Shown here piece by piece: positions 18,112-26,354 of a stretch of 26,354 nucleotides of DNA. Origin of the DNA: Acidobacteria bacterium UBA6911 (GTDB taxonomy: Bacteria > Acidobacteriota > UBA6911); assembly GCA_002451015.1 (NCBI GenBank), contig DKBB01000368.1:8632-34985 (forward strand). The letters run 5' to 3'. The notes under the pieces were generated by a model that had not been told where the DNA came from, searched no databases, and was given only the letters and a program-made list of their open reading frames with translations. The position numbers were made by a program, and so were the translations under genes. Numbering within the stretch: the first letter of the stretch is position 1; the number at the start of each line of letters is the position of its first letter.

Positions 18112-19773
18112 TCAGCGAACGGCGCCGGCATTGGTGAGGGTTGAACCTCGTACCAGCTTCGTTATATGAGCCAGGGGCTTATAAATCCCCCTCTGATAAC
18201 CTGAAAGGGATATGGTATATCCGGGGATGCCTCCGGCTACGATGATGTGGGAGTTTTCCGGCGTTACTTTTGTATGTTCCTCAAGATATGCCTGTAAACT
18301 TTCCCTTGTGTAGCCGAGTCGGTTATTCAGTTCCCGGGCGATTTCCGGATTCAGGACCAGGATGTTTCTCTGCGGGCGGCCGCTCTCGGTCCACCGCGCG
18401 ATGACGCTTTTCAAAATATCTTCCGGACTTACAAGGGCTACCGCTCCGCCACCGTAAAAGGATAGCCGTCCCCCGGGACTATAGCCTCCGACCACATCCA
18501 GAGTTACGCAACTGTCTTCGCTCTTGAAACCCTGACTTACGTGGTAGGGTTCCCAGGGGCTGAAGTCCTGGTTCTCGGCTATAACAAGAAAGGTATGGGG
18601 GGAAGCCCGGCCGATCAGAGCCATATCGTTCACGCCCGGCCAAAGATGGCCTATATTGATCATGGCCAGCCGGACCGCTCGGCCTATTGTGCTGTTGGCC
18701 CTGTTGCCGTAACTCCATAGACCCAAACCTGAGTTCATGCCGATTTCCTTGACGACAGGTCCGCTGATTGTGATTACCAGGTTGAAAGATCCGGTGGAGG
18801 TAAGAAAATGGAGCTCGTCGAAACGTTCATCGGCAAGGCCCTCGATAATGGCGATTATTACCGGCAGGTATTCCGGTTTGGCGCCGGCCATGACCGCGTT
18901 AATGGCAATTTTTTCGACCGTGGCCATCCCGTTTCGGGGAGAAATGGTGCCGATTTCTTCCTCAGGGGAACGGCTGGTGCCCGTCAGCATCCATTTAACG
19001 CGTTCCGGGGTCGGCGGCAATATCGGCAGACCGTCCGCCCACTGGTTGTCCATGAACAACTGGTTCAGATTTTCAACGGCTGCTGCTGCATCCTCCCCGG
19101 CGACCTGAACAGTTTCCGAAATCGTGGTTTGCTGTCTGGGGGTTTTTTCACCAGCCGCTATCGGGCGGACCAACATGTCGATCATTTCTTCGAGAGCAGC
19201 CTCCGCAACCGGCTTTGCCCGTTCCCTGGTTATTCTCTCGCTGTAGAATCTATCGGCCGGCAATCCGATAATTCTCAGCTTGGGTACGCCGTTATCTTCG
19301 GCTGAAAAACGGGCGTCTTCCAGAAATTGTGAGGTAGTGAGATAAACTGTGGGAATTCCCAGCTTTTCCAGTCTCGCGGAACCGGCACCGCCGGCCCATG
19401 TGCACGATCCTCAATCGCCGACCCCGTACAGGACGGTATCGACCTCTTTTGATATTTTGGCCGCCATCTCATCCCCCAGGTCGAAAGGACCTCGGTATCG
19501 CAGGATCTTCGCCGTGGGGTATCTTTCCTTGAGGAGTTCCTCGACTCCATCCCAAAAATTATCGCCGCCCGCCTTTCCGAGCCAATAGATGCCGATCTTT
19601 TTCCCGGAAAGTTCTTTGACACGAGGCGAGGGTGGGGAAAACGGCGGCGGTGGGATTTCTGCGCGGGGATTCATCACTTCGAGAGTTACACTGTCCGGTG
19701 GACCAGCCGTCAGGGATGACCCCCCGATCATAAATAATGCTCCAACCATTAAACATGACATTAGTCTTTTCAT
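18112..19773 (-). CDS. UGSC-family selenoprotein 2 (in-frame UGA read as selenocysteine)
   Basis: A single 553-aa reading unit is interrupted only by TGA at 19413-19411, codon 121. The protein reads VLYGVGD, then U, then GSCTWAGGAGSARLEKLGIP, with no frame shift over the 49 codons to the next Met. A signal peptide (about 1-23), a Pro-rich linker (PPPPFSPPSP) and the UGSC domain (about 50-190, strand GKKIGIYWLG) come first. The C-terminal domain (about 205-510) has DGLPILPPTPERV, EKIAINAVMAGA and SPWEPYHVSQGF, matching selenoprotein 1 closely in order and spacing. The E-K-L-G-I-P after the motif recalls the region after the Sec/Cys site of glycine reductase B-type proteins. GGGAG lies 8 nt upstream of ATG 19773. 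The reaction is unknown. Confidence 0.88.
19379..19413 (-). promoter_or_regulatory. UGA selenocysteine codon and candidate SECIS hairpin 2
   Basis: The UGA is at 19413-19411. GGGCCGGC (from 19397) pairs with GCCGGUUC (to 19379) around the tri-loop GGU (19389-19387), giving 8 pairs including two G-U. The loop starts 22 nt after the UGA and begins GGU, as in the apical loop of the E. coli fdhF SECIS. It was found by eye in a GC-rich gene, where hairpins are easy to find, so folding and comparison are decisive. Confidence 0.6.
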
Positions 19774-19940
19774 GTGCTGCTCCCTTCTGTTCCCTGATTC
19801 GTATTGATTGAGGAATTCATTTTCTCCGGATCCCCGGCTTCACCGGTTTTTTTTATGTTGCCATTCGCCAAATTCCTATAGATGAGAAATTCCCGACAGC
19901 TCTAGTAAATAACAGATAAAGCGGATCGAGCCTCTCAAGC

Positions 19941-21272
19941 CTATTTTTTCTCGCCGATCCCGAATAGGTGATGCTGAGTTCGAATAACCAGCATGCCGGG
20001 TGCGACAGCTGGAGTCGCCAAACAGACTTCACCCATTGAATTCAAAGCAAGAAGTTCATACGTCGGCCCCGCCTTGATCACATATACCTCTCCGTCTTCG
20101 CTGGAAAGATATATCCTGCCGTCGGCTGCTATCAATGAAGCCGTAAAAGCTCCGCCCACGCCTCCCATACGTTCCCGGTACACTCTCTCGCCCGTCTTGG
20201 CCTGGTAGCAGTTCAATATGCCGTTATTGGAAACGACATACAGGTAATCCTCATAAACGATCGGGGTGGGTATTTCCGGCGCGCCCGTGTCTGTTCTCCA
20301 GGAAACGTGAGGACCGGCATTCTCTCCCTCGGCCGGCGTGATGTCTCCGTCGCCCCCGGGCCGGATGGCAAACATAGGGCCCACCGAATGAAAGCCGCTG
20401 AAGAAATAGAGCAGCCCATTGGCTTCGAACGGAGTGGGAATGGATTGCCTGGATGTTCCCTTGAGGCTCCAGAGTTCCTTCCCTGTCATTGGATCGTACC
20501 CAATGAGGTAATCGGTACCATTGGTCAAAAGTTCGGTCCTGGTTTCTCCTTCATAAACGGTAGGCGTGGACCATGAAGTGATGACATCCCGGGGCGTAGA
20601 CCATACCTTCTTTCCGGTCTCAAGGTCGAAAGCGGCTATAAAAGAGTTCTTGTTGTGATCTCCCTGCACAATTACCAGGTTTTTATAGATAATCGGTGAA
20701 CTGCCGAATCCCCATCCCATAGGATGTTCCATTGCCCCAAGGTCCTGGCTCCACTGCAGGTTCCCCTCCATGTCGAAACCGTAAAGGCCTTCGGAACCGA
20801 AGTAAACGACCACGTATTTTCCATTGGTGGCGGGCGTCTGGGACGCGTGGCTGTTTTTAGGATGCCGCTTGTTCCTGGGGATCCCCTCGAGGACAATCTT
20901 CTCCCACAGGATTCGGCCGCTATTTTTATCCAGGCAGTACAGGCGCCACGATTGACGGTCCATATCTTTTGACGATATGGCGGCTTCGGATCCCATGAGA
21001 GCGAAAGCCCGGCGAAATTCAGGATTAGGATTGTCGCTCACGACCGTAGCGATAAAGACGCGATCCTCCCAGATAATGGGACTGGAATGGGAAAGACCGG
21101 AGATCGGGGTTTTCCATAGGATATTAAGCGGCATGTCGACATCCCATTCAATCGGCGGATTGAAGCCGTCGGCCAAGCCCTTGGCTTCCGGACCGCGAAA
21201 TGAAGACCAGTTCTGAGCAAGCGCACCTGATGCGAATAAAAGCAGCCCTGCACCGAATAATACTCGTTTCAC
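19941..21272 (-). CDS. Exported PQQ-binding-like beta-propeller protein
   Basis: The 443-aa product has a signal peptide (about 1-19, ending ALAQ) followed by NWSSFRGP, a frequent start of outer-membrane-biogenesis/quinoprotein-like WD-type propellers. Several blades end in the tryptophan-docking pattern D-x-x-T/S-G-x-x-x-W: DKNSGRILWEK, DLETGKKVWST and DPMTGKELWSL. No cofactor-binding residues can be assigned and no cytochrome domain is present, so enzyme activity is uncertain. The start is GTG at 21272 with AAGGAGG 8 nt upstream. It lies 138 nt after the larger quinoprotein gene and 167 nt before selenoprotein 2 on the same strand, suggesting a shared transcript. Confidence 0.82.
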   Translation of the reverse strand: MKRVLFGAGLLLFASGALAQNWSSFRGPEAKGLADGFNPPIEWDVDMPLNILWKTPISGLSHSSPIIWEDRVFIATVVSDNPNPEFRRAFALMGSEAAISSKDMDRQSWRLYCLDKNSGRILWEKIVLEGIPRNKRHPKNSHASQTPATNGKYVVVYFGSEGLYGFDMEGNLQWSQDLGAMEHPMGWGFGSSPIIYKNLVIVQGDHNKNSFIAAFDLETGKKVWSTPRDVITSWSTPTVYEGETRTELLTNGTDYLIGYDPMTGKELWSLKGTSRQSIPTPFEANGLLYFFSGFHSVGPMFAIRPGGDGDITPAEGENAGPHVSWRTDTGAPEIPTPIVYEDYLYVVSNNGILNCYQAKTGERVYRERMGGVGGAFTASLIAADGRIYLSSEDGEVYVIKAGPTYELLALNSMGEVCLATPAVAPGMLVIRTQHHLFGIGEKK

Positions 21273-21410
21273 CGTTGCAGCCTCCTTCGATATCTAAACC
21301 ATTAAAACGCTCAAACATGAATTTCACAAACTTGCGGCGCTGCCTCCTATAGCCCTGCATCAGGACTCAACGGCCCAAACCATATGCGTTGATGACGGCT
21401 CATCGAGTCA

Positions 21411-23234
21411 TTATTCGTTGGTATCCTCCTCCAATGCAAAAACATAGATTGCGTTGTGCCCCAGCGGAGGTTTGAATTGCGGTGTTTTCTGCAGCAGGTC
21501 CGGGATTGCCCTCGAATCACCCGTTAACACTGCAATGTACTGTTTTCCTCCAACGGCATAGGTAATGTTGCTCACGGAAACGGTCCCTCCGAGTATCGCT
21601 TCCCAAAGGATTATGCCGGTTTCCGCATCGAAAGCTTTGAATCGCCGGTTCAGGTCCCCCCAGAAAACCAGATCTCCGGCCGTAGCCAGCACGGCTCCGT
21701 TCCCGGGGGCGGGCCCCGCGTCGAATCGCTCGATCTCTCCGGTCACTATGTTCATCTTGGCAAGACCCGTAAAGGGTATAGGATCGTCTAAAATTGACAG
21801 CTCCCTCAAGCTGCGGTTGGCTCCGGCCTGTTCCGAACCCGGGATAGGCACACTGATGCGTCTCCCCCCCAGGGTGATATCCAGGCAGCTATCGATGTAC
21901 GGGATATAGATGGAGCCGGTTCGGGGATTGTAAGCCGGCGGCCAAGGGCTTCTTGAATTGAAGTAACACACAACTCTGCGGTTGCCGGATTCGTTCATGA
22001 GTTGGTATTCATTAAGGTATGTCCGGCCCGTACGCGCATCGATCTTGGAGAGGTAAAATTCGGGGATCCGGTGCGGGAACGGCGTACTCCATAGAAACTG
22101 GCCGGTGACGCGATCCAGAGCCCATATTCCTCCCGGCTCTCCCACGGAAATGATGACGTCCTTGACTTCATCCCCCGCAATGTCCGGATTGATCCAACGC
22201 AGGAATCTGCGTTCAGGCTTCAATGTGGCGCTAAGCAGAATCCGCTCGTACGAGTGATCCGTTCCCCAGTCATCTCCGGGTAAATGCTGGTAATACCAAA
22301 CGAGCTCACCGTTATCGGCCTTCAGGGCGACGGTCGAATTGGTGTACAGTTCAGCGGGCGCCGAATTTGCGATCGCGTCCGGTTTCCCGTGCCGTTCGAG
22401 GCGTGAGTTGGGCATAGGATTGGAAATCCCCCAGTAGAGTAAGCCGTGGTCGGGATCGTAAGTGCCGGGAAGCCCCCAGATTGACGCTATCCTGCTCTCC
22501 TCCGGTAAATCTCCCCAGGTGTCCCCTCCCGGATCATCCGACGCAGGGGTGACATTGAATTTCCAAACTTCTTTCCCCGTTTTTGCATCGTAGGCTGCAA
22601 TATGACAATCGGCACGCAATTCTTTACCCGCCCGTCCGGTAATCACCTTACCCTCTACAACCATCAGACCCGAACTGTGCGGCAGCGGCCCGGCCCGGGT
22701 TTCCCAGTTCATTTTGCCAGTGGAGGCGTCCAGGGATACCAGGCAGCCGTCCGGGGCGGAATAGAATAGGAAATTCTCATAAATGGCAAGATTGTTCAGA
22801 TTTGAGACATCGCCTTCCGACGGAGCATTGGTGTCGCGGCGGTATTCCCAAAGCAGCTTCCCATTGGTGGCATCCAGCGCCTGGACGGCGCTTGCTGAGT
22901 CGAGTGTATACATGACACCCTGGTAGACAATGGGTATGCCTTCGCTGGTGCCTGCCGCCAGTCCTCGCGTCCAGACCTGGCGGAGCCGGTTCACATTCTT
23001 GCGATTAATCTCATCGAGAGGGCTATAACGTTGGGCGTCGTAAGTCCGGCTGAACATCAGCCAATCGTCCGGACTGGGATTCAGCAGCATCTGTTGCGTA
23101 ACAGGGGTGAAGTTTTCGATTACGGGCGCTGCCTCCCTGTTTAAACGCTTCGGTAGTGTATTCACTTGCGGGAGTGCCGGCAAAGCGAGGATTCCAAATA
23201 CAACTAACATTACAGCCGCGAAGGATCTGATCAC
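21411..23234 (-). CDS. PQQ-dependent alcohol dehydrogenase-like quinoprotein
   Basis: The 607-aa protein has a signal peptide (about 1-23) and an eight-bladed quinoprotein dehydrogenase fold: DDWLMFSRTYDAQRYSPLDE at the N-terminus, then VWTRGL, LDATNGKLLWEYR and LDASTGKMNWET. LYTNSTVALKADNGELVWYY matches the methanol/ethanol dehydrogenase family, and PGDDWGTDHSYE stands where H-D-x-W-D usually stands. The vicinal Cys-Cys of methanol-type dehydrogenases is missing (Ser-Asn-Leu-Asn in that place) and there is no haem C motif. Related acidobacterial quinoproteins may work without PQQ; this copy could be one of these. The start is GTG with AAAAGGAG about 8 nt upstream. It heads the run of genes leading to the selenoproteins. 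The substrate is unknown. Confidence 0.82.
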   Translation of the reverse strand: MIRSFAAVMLVVFGILALPALPQVNTLPKRLNREAAPVIENFTPVTQQMLLNPSPDDWLMFSRTYDAQRYSPLDEINRKNVNRLRQVWTRGLAAGTSEGIPIVYQGVMYTLDSASAVQALDATNGKLLWEYRRDTNAPSEGDVSNLNNLAIYENFLFYSAPDGCLVSLDASTGKMNWETRAGPLPHSSGLMVVEGKVITGRAGKELRADCHIAAYDAKTGKEVWKFNVTPASDDPGGDTWGDLPEESRIASIWGLPGTYDPDHGLLYWGISNPMPNSRLERHGKPDAIANSAPAELYTNSTVALKADNGELVWYYQHLPGDDWGTDHSYERILLSATLKPERRFLRWINPDIAGDEVKDVIISVGEPGGIWALDRVTGQFLWSTPFPHRIPEFYLSKIDARTGRTYLNEYQLMNESGNRRVVCYFNSRSPWPPAYNPRTGSIYIPYIDSCLDITLGGRRISVPIPGSEQAGANRSLRELSILDDPIPFTGLAKMNIVTGEIERFDAGPAPGNGAVLATAGDLVFWGDLNRRFKAFDAETGIILWEAILGGTVSVSNITYAVGGKQYIAVLTGDSRAIPDLLQKTPQFKPPLGHNAIYVFALEEDTNE

Positions 23235-23334
23235 GAGTCTTCTCCTTTTAGGCAGAACCTGGATGTTTGTCAGGTAGAAAACAGCAACGCTTCTTCCTTT
23301 CCAAGTATCATCGGGAATGCTTTAAATTCCGTCT

Positions 23335-23361
23335 ATTCTACTCCATTGCAGCCATAATCAA
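23335..23361 (-). promoter_or_regulatory. Possible promoter of the quinoprotein-selenoprotein gene run
   Basis: On the minus strand TTGATT (23361-23356) and TAGAAT (23340-23335) lie 15 nt apart, about 100 nt before the quinoprotein start. The spacing is short of the usual 17, so this is a weak call. Confidence 0.25.
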
Positions 23362-23405
23362 AGAAATAAGGCGTATTCTTCGCAACCTCTTTCCGCTCTC
23401 CATCC

Positions 23406-24485
23406 CTACGGCTCCAATGCTTCTTTAATTTTATCCCGGAAAGCTTCGAGCTGCTCCCTTTGGGGGGCTTCCGGGTTGGCTTTCAAATAAGCCGTAATCT
23501 GTTCCAGTGCAGCATCATATCGCTTTAGGCGGGTATAAATATTCAGCAAAGTCATTCGTGCCTCGTGCAAAGTCCCATCCCGTTCCAGGGCATTCAAGAG
23601 CAGAACCTCGGCTCGTTCGTAGGAACCGACACGGTATAGGGCCGTGCCGAGGTAGAAATTCACCCGCGGCGCCTGAGGATCCAACAGCCGTGCCTTCTCG
23701 AGTGCCTCAACAGCCTTGTTGTTTAACGCCTCTACCTCCTTAAGCCGGGTAGCGTCCTTGCCGGATTTATCCGAAGCAAGCTCTTCGCCTTCACGAAAAT
23801 AAAGGACACCGAGGTTGGTCAGCGGCAGCGGATCGTTTGGATCGATATCATGAGCCCGATTCAGGACTTCCTCGGCTTTGCGATAGCGGCGGTCATTGAG
23901 ATACTCCACACCCAGCTTGTTCAGCGCATTGTAGTATTCCGGAGCCAGTTGGATCGCCTTTTCCAGACGTTCTACGGCGGATTTGCCGTCACCGGCCGCG
24001 ATATCCTCGAGAGCCTTGTCGTACTCCTTTCGGGCTTTCTCCGGGATTTCCGCGGTGAGTTGCCGGACGGATACCGCTTTCGGTCCTTCTATTAGATCTT
24101 TCTCCGGCGGAATGCTCTCCATATTGATTGTAATAATACCGATATGGGTGAAAATCCCCTTGTTTAAGGTATCCTCCTCAAAATCCTGGTAATACAACCT
24201 GTAACGAGTTTCTTGATAGTCGGGATCGCGGATGACCAGATAATAGTTCTGGGTAGACTGCAGTCTGACATCGCGAAAGGTGAACTCAGAATTACCTAAA
24301 GTATGGGCTGTGGCTACGATGGATGCATCCATCCCTTCAAGCCGCACCTCAACCATCCGGGTGACGGGACGCCCGTCCGCCAACACTCTTCCGGAAAGCG
24401 AAGGCACATACATTTCCTGTGCTATCCCTATCAAGGAACCGGCTGCCAGAAAAAATATTACTGAAAAAATTATCCGGGGGATCAT
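23406..24485 (-). CDS. Exported TPR protein with N-terminal carboxypeptidase-regulatory-like domain
   Basis: The 359-aa product begins with a hydrophobic signal segment (about 4-22). A beta domain follows (about 28-125), starting LSGRVLADGRPV and containing SEFTFRDV, typical of the carboxypeptidase-D regulatory-like fold. The rest is helical repeats with TPR signatures: YYNALNKLGVEYLNDRRYRK, then PLTNLGVLYFREG, FYLGTALYRVGSYERAE and TLLNIYTRLKRYDAALEQI. Such proteins are scaffolds and are common beside PQQ-like propellers in Acidobacteriota. ATG 24485 is chosen for a GAGG-CAGGG stretch just upstream; in-frame ATGs at 24500 and 24524 are possible. It is the first gene after the terminator at 24552-24587 and lies 171 nt before the quinoprotein gene. 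Confidence 0.8.
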   Translation of the reverse strand: MIPRIIFSVIFFLAAGSLIGIAQEMYVPSLSGRVLADGRPVTRMVEVRLEGMDASIVATAHTLGNSEFTFRDVRLQSTQNYYLVIRDPDYQETRYRLYYQDFEEDTLNKGIFTHIGIITINMESIPPEKDLIEGPKAVSVRQLTAEIPEKARKEYDKALEDIAAGDGKSAVERLEKAIQLAPEYYNALNKLGVEYLNDRRYRKAEEVLNRAHDIDPNDPLPLTNLGVLYFREGEELASDKSGKDATRLKEVEALNNKAVEALEKARLLDPQAPRVNFYLGTALYRVGSYERAEVLLLNALERDGTLHEARMTLLNIYTRLKRYDAALEQITAYLKANPEAPQREQLEAFRDKIKEALEP

Positions 24486-24551
24486 GGCACCCTGCCTCAT
24501 TCCATCATATTGTGGACTTTCCATCCTAGGGCAATCAGCTGTCGCTGATAT

Positions 24552-24587
24552 AAAAAAACTCCCCTGAGAACCAGGGGAGTTTTTTTT
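24552..24587. terminator. Rho-independent terminator, bidirectional
   Basis: ACTCCCCTG (24558-24566) and CAGGGGAGT (24572-24580) form a perfect 9-bp stem around AGAAC, flanked by A7 and T8, which extend the pairing and give a U-run on either strand. It lies 42 nt beyond the stop of the TonB-dependent receptor gene and upstream of the TPR gene, so it separates the two transcripts. Confidence 0.95.
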
Positions 24588-24629
24588 GCCATTAGAACGG
24601 GCGATCGACTGATAGCTCCTTGTCTAGAT

Positions 24630-26354
24630 CTAGAAGTCGAAACGCGCCATCATTTGAAATGTACGGCCTCCCACTTTATATTCGAAGGCTCCAAAAGTCC
24701 CGCCGGTGAGGCTAACGGAAGGAGGGGTCGGGAAAACGATCCTTGTGCCGGTGGATCCCAGTGTGCCGGAAGCAAATGGATGGTTTAGTATATTGCTTGC
24801 ATCCACCCGGATTCTGAAGCTTTTGCTTTCGGTCAGCTGTACGGACTTGGAAAATGACATGTCCAGGGTCCACCGGGTGATGTTTGTCAGTCGGTTCAGG
24901 CCGAAGTTACCCTGATGGCCCGGCATGGCATTCTGCAGCACGACATTTCCGGACTCGATATTTCTGACCGCATTGAGCGTGCATCGGCCCTGAATGCTTG
25001 GATCAATAATTGAACTGTCGCTGCAAACCGGGTCCCGGACCTGATCATAGCGATTGCCGAAATAGTTTCCGGCACCCGCTCCATCCGGCCAGTAGACACC
25101 CACGGAATCGAAGTCGAAACCTTCGTTGACCATATCCGGCACTCCGTTTGCGTAAAGCGTATTGTTCGCCGTAATGCTCAGCGGGCTTCCGCTGGTAACA
25201 TTGAAGATCCAGGATGTCTGCCAGCCTTCAATCAAGCGCGCCACAATCCCGGTCGTTTCGCCGCCAAACTGTCTTCCCGGACCGAAGGGCAATTCATATC
25301 CGCCGTAGGTTACCCAGTTGTGCTTACGATGGGAGGGAAGCAGCGTATAATCCATCCAGATATCTTCAGGATTGGTTACCGTGCCGCTGGGGGATATACC
25401 CAGGTTCCGGGACCAGGTGTAAGTCGACTGAAAGTTCAATCCGGACCTCGGCCGCAGCGTCACCTGCGCCTGGAACGAATGATAGTTGGAATGGCCCTGG
25501 TTGGTATAGTAAGTTGCGTCGTTGAACTGCGGACTGGCCTTGATGAAGTTCACCGGGAAGCCGTTGATTTCCATATATTCTCCCGGTTGTCCGCCCGGCA
25601 GGGACAGGACGTTGAGCGCATTGGCCAGCCCGTCGTAATCCCCGTTGGCGAGCATGGTATTGAAACTCTGGAACCAGCCGGGGGAAAACGCCGGGAGTAG
25701 GGAGGCTCGACCCGCGGAACGTCTCAACGCGTCCCCGGCAGGTTGGGTATCGCCGATAGGCGTCGTAACCCCTCCTCCAAGTAACAACCCGGCCATCAAA
25801 TCATCCAGAAGTGGCGGATTTTCGCCTCTTCGCGCAGCGTCGAAGGCTTCGAGCAATCCGTTGGTGGTAAAATTGGGCATGTTCAGGTTCAGGGAGCTGA
25901 AATTCTTGCGCGTCAGGGTGCCGATATAGCGCAAGTCCACAACCAGGCTCGAGGTTACGTTGCGCGTCGCCGCAAAAGTGATATTCTGAACGTACGGGTG
26001 CTGATAAGAGGACGCAAAGGACGCAATATTCTGCTGGCGGTCGTAAAGAGTGAACTCGGTGAATCCTGGAACCACGTCCTCGGGTAATGGAATCCCATCG
26101 AAATTAGCCAGGTCCCCAAAACCGAGGTACGTGCTTTCAGCTGGGACACTCCGATAGGTGTTGAGATAACTCAATCCCGGCGCCCGACCGGCCGCGGCTT
26201 CAATGGTAGCGAAATTTCCTACCATACCGATGTAGCTGATCTGGTAGCCGCCGCGAATCGTGGTCTTGCCTGTGCCGAACCAGGGCAGCTGGTAGGCAAA
26301 TCCTATGGCGGGTCCTATGTTGTTTGTGTCCGCGGAATAGAGTTGCAGGTCCGG
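24630..26354 (-). CDS. Oar-like TonB-dependent receptor, C-terminal part
   Basis: An open frame of 574 residues enters from the window edge at 26354 and ends at 24630. It starts inside the beta-barrel: NNIGPAIGFAYQLPWFGTGK then TTIRGGYQISY is the typical barrel repeat of Oar-type receptors, which carry an N-terminal carboxypeptidase-like domain and are very abundant in Acidobacteriota. Further strands read NYHSFQAQVTLRPRSGLNFQ and STYTWSRNLG. The last residues MMARFDF end in Phe, the outer-membrane barrel sorting signal. The plug and N-terminal domains lie outside the window. These receptors probably import oligosaccharides or other large substrates; this one's ligand is unknown. Methionine 26225 is internal, not the start. 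Confidence 0.88.
   Translation of the reverse strand, partial: PDLQLYSADTNNIGPAIGFAYQLPWFGTGKTTIRGGYQISYIGMVGNFATIEAAAGRAPGLSYLNTYRSVPAESTYLGFGDLANFDGIPLPEDVVPGFTEFTLYDRQQNIASFASSYQHPYVQNITFAATRNVTSSLVVDLRYIGTLTRKNFSSLNLNMPNFTTNGLLEAFDAARRGENPPLLDDLMAGLLLGGGVTTPIGDTQPAGDALRRSAGRASLLPAFSPGWFQSFNTMLANGDYDGLANALNVLSLPGGQPGEYMEINGFPVNFIKASPQFNDATYYTNQGHSNYHSFQAQVTLRPRSGLNFQSTYTWSRNLGISPSGTVTNPEDIWMDYTLLPSHRKHNWVTYGGYELPFGPGRQFGGETTGIVARLIEGWQTSWIFNVTSGSPLSITANNTLYANGVPDMVNEGFDFDSVGVYWPDGAGAGNYFGNRYDQVRDPVCSDSSIIDPSIQGRCTLNAVRNIESGNVVLQNAMPGHQGNFGLNRLTNITRWTLDMSFSKSVQLTESKSFRIRVDASNILNHPFASGTLGSTGTRIVFPTPPSVSLTGGTFGAFEYKVGGRTFQMMARFDF

Noticed and set aside
18112..18114. Second read-through of TGA at the end of selenoprotein 2
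   Set aside because: The downstream codons stay open for a while but show no family motif, and the protein already has a natural length matching its sister.
19831..19854. CCGG-CTTCA-CCGG hairpin with T8 as terminator
   Set aside because: The T-run is on the plus strand, where no gene needs termination, and the stem is only 4 bp. It would not stop the minus-strand transcript leading to the selenoproteins.

Overview
The window looks like part of an Acidobacteriota genome. This rests on an Oar-type TonB-dependent receptor, a carboxypeptidase-like/TPR protein, quinoprotein-like beta-propellers, a DUF3237 protein and many secreted esterases at moderately high GC. The phylum is an inference from gene families only. 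A glycyl radical enzyme and a 2-hydroxyacyl-CoA dehydratase-type subunit point to anaerobic metabolism.

Region 1 (1-6.2 kb) is a putative anaerobic acid or aromatic pathway. A cut-off 2-hydroxyacyl-CoA dehydratase-like gene (minus) diverges from a tight plus-strand operon. The operon holds a family III CoA-transferase, a CapA-like metallophosphatase, a GntR/FCD regulator and a glycyl radical enzyme with an unusual G-C-L-D active-site loop. ATGCAT-rich palindromes lie in the divergent promoter. The same 13-mer recurs upstream of the hydrolase gene at 7.2 kb, which suggests a small GntR regulon.

Region 2 (6.2-15.8 kb) is an arsenal of secreted ester hydrolases. The minus strand carries a CE1-type esterase, a tannase/feruloyl-esterase, a double-DUF3237 protein and an alpha/beta hydrolase. 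The plus strand carries a TetR regulator, a second CE1-type esterase and a CE15 glucuronoyl-esterase-like enzyme. The divergent promoter contains a perfect 7-2-7 inverted repeat that overlaps a -10 box. The likely joint role is cutting aromatic and glucuronoyl esters of plant material. A short carboxylesterase-B remnant and a strong terminator close this region.

Region 3 (16.0-24.5 kb, all minus) contains the most striking feature. Two consecutive genes each look split in two by an in-frame TGA. In both, the TGA is followed directly by Gly-Ser-Cys-Thr and the downstream frame continues unbroken. They are best read as two tandem, exported UGSC-family selenoproteins (571 and 553 aa). Each has a plausible bacterial SECIS hairpin just after the UGA and a long conserved C-terminal domain. 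Upstream, on the same strand, lie a PQQ-type beta-propeller, a PQQ-dependent-dehydrogenase-like protein without the vicinal Cys pair, and a TPR protein. The layout suggests an undescribed exported redox module pairing quinoprotein-like propellers with selenoenzymes.

Region 4 (24.55 kb to the end) is a textbook bidirectional terminator and the C-terminal part of the TonB-dependent receptor, which runs off the window. No rRNA, tRNA, CRISPR array or insertion sequence was seen, and no selenocysteine machinery (selABCD) lies in the window.
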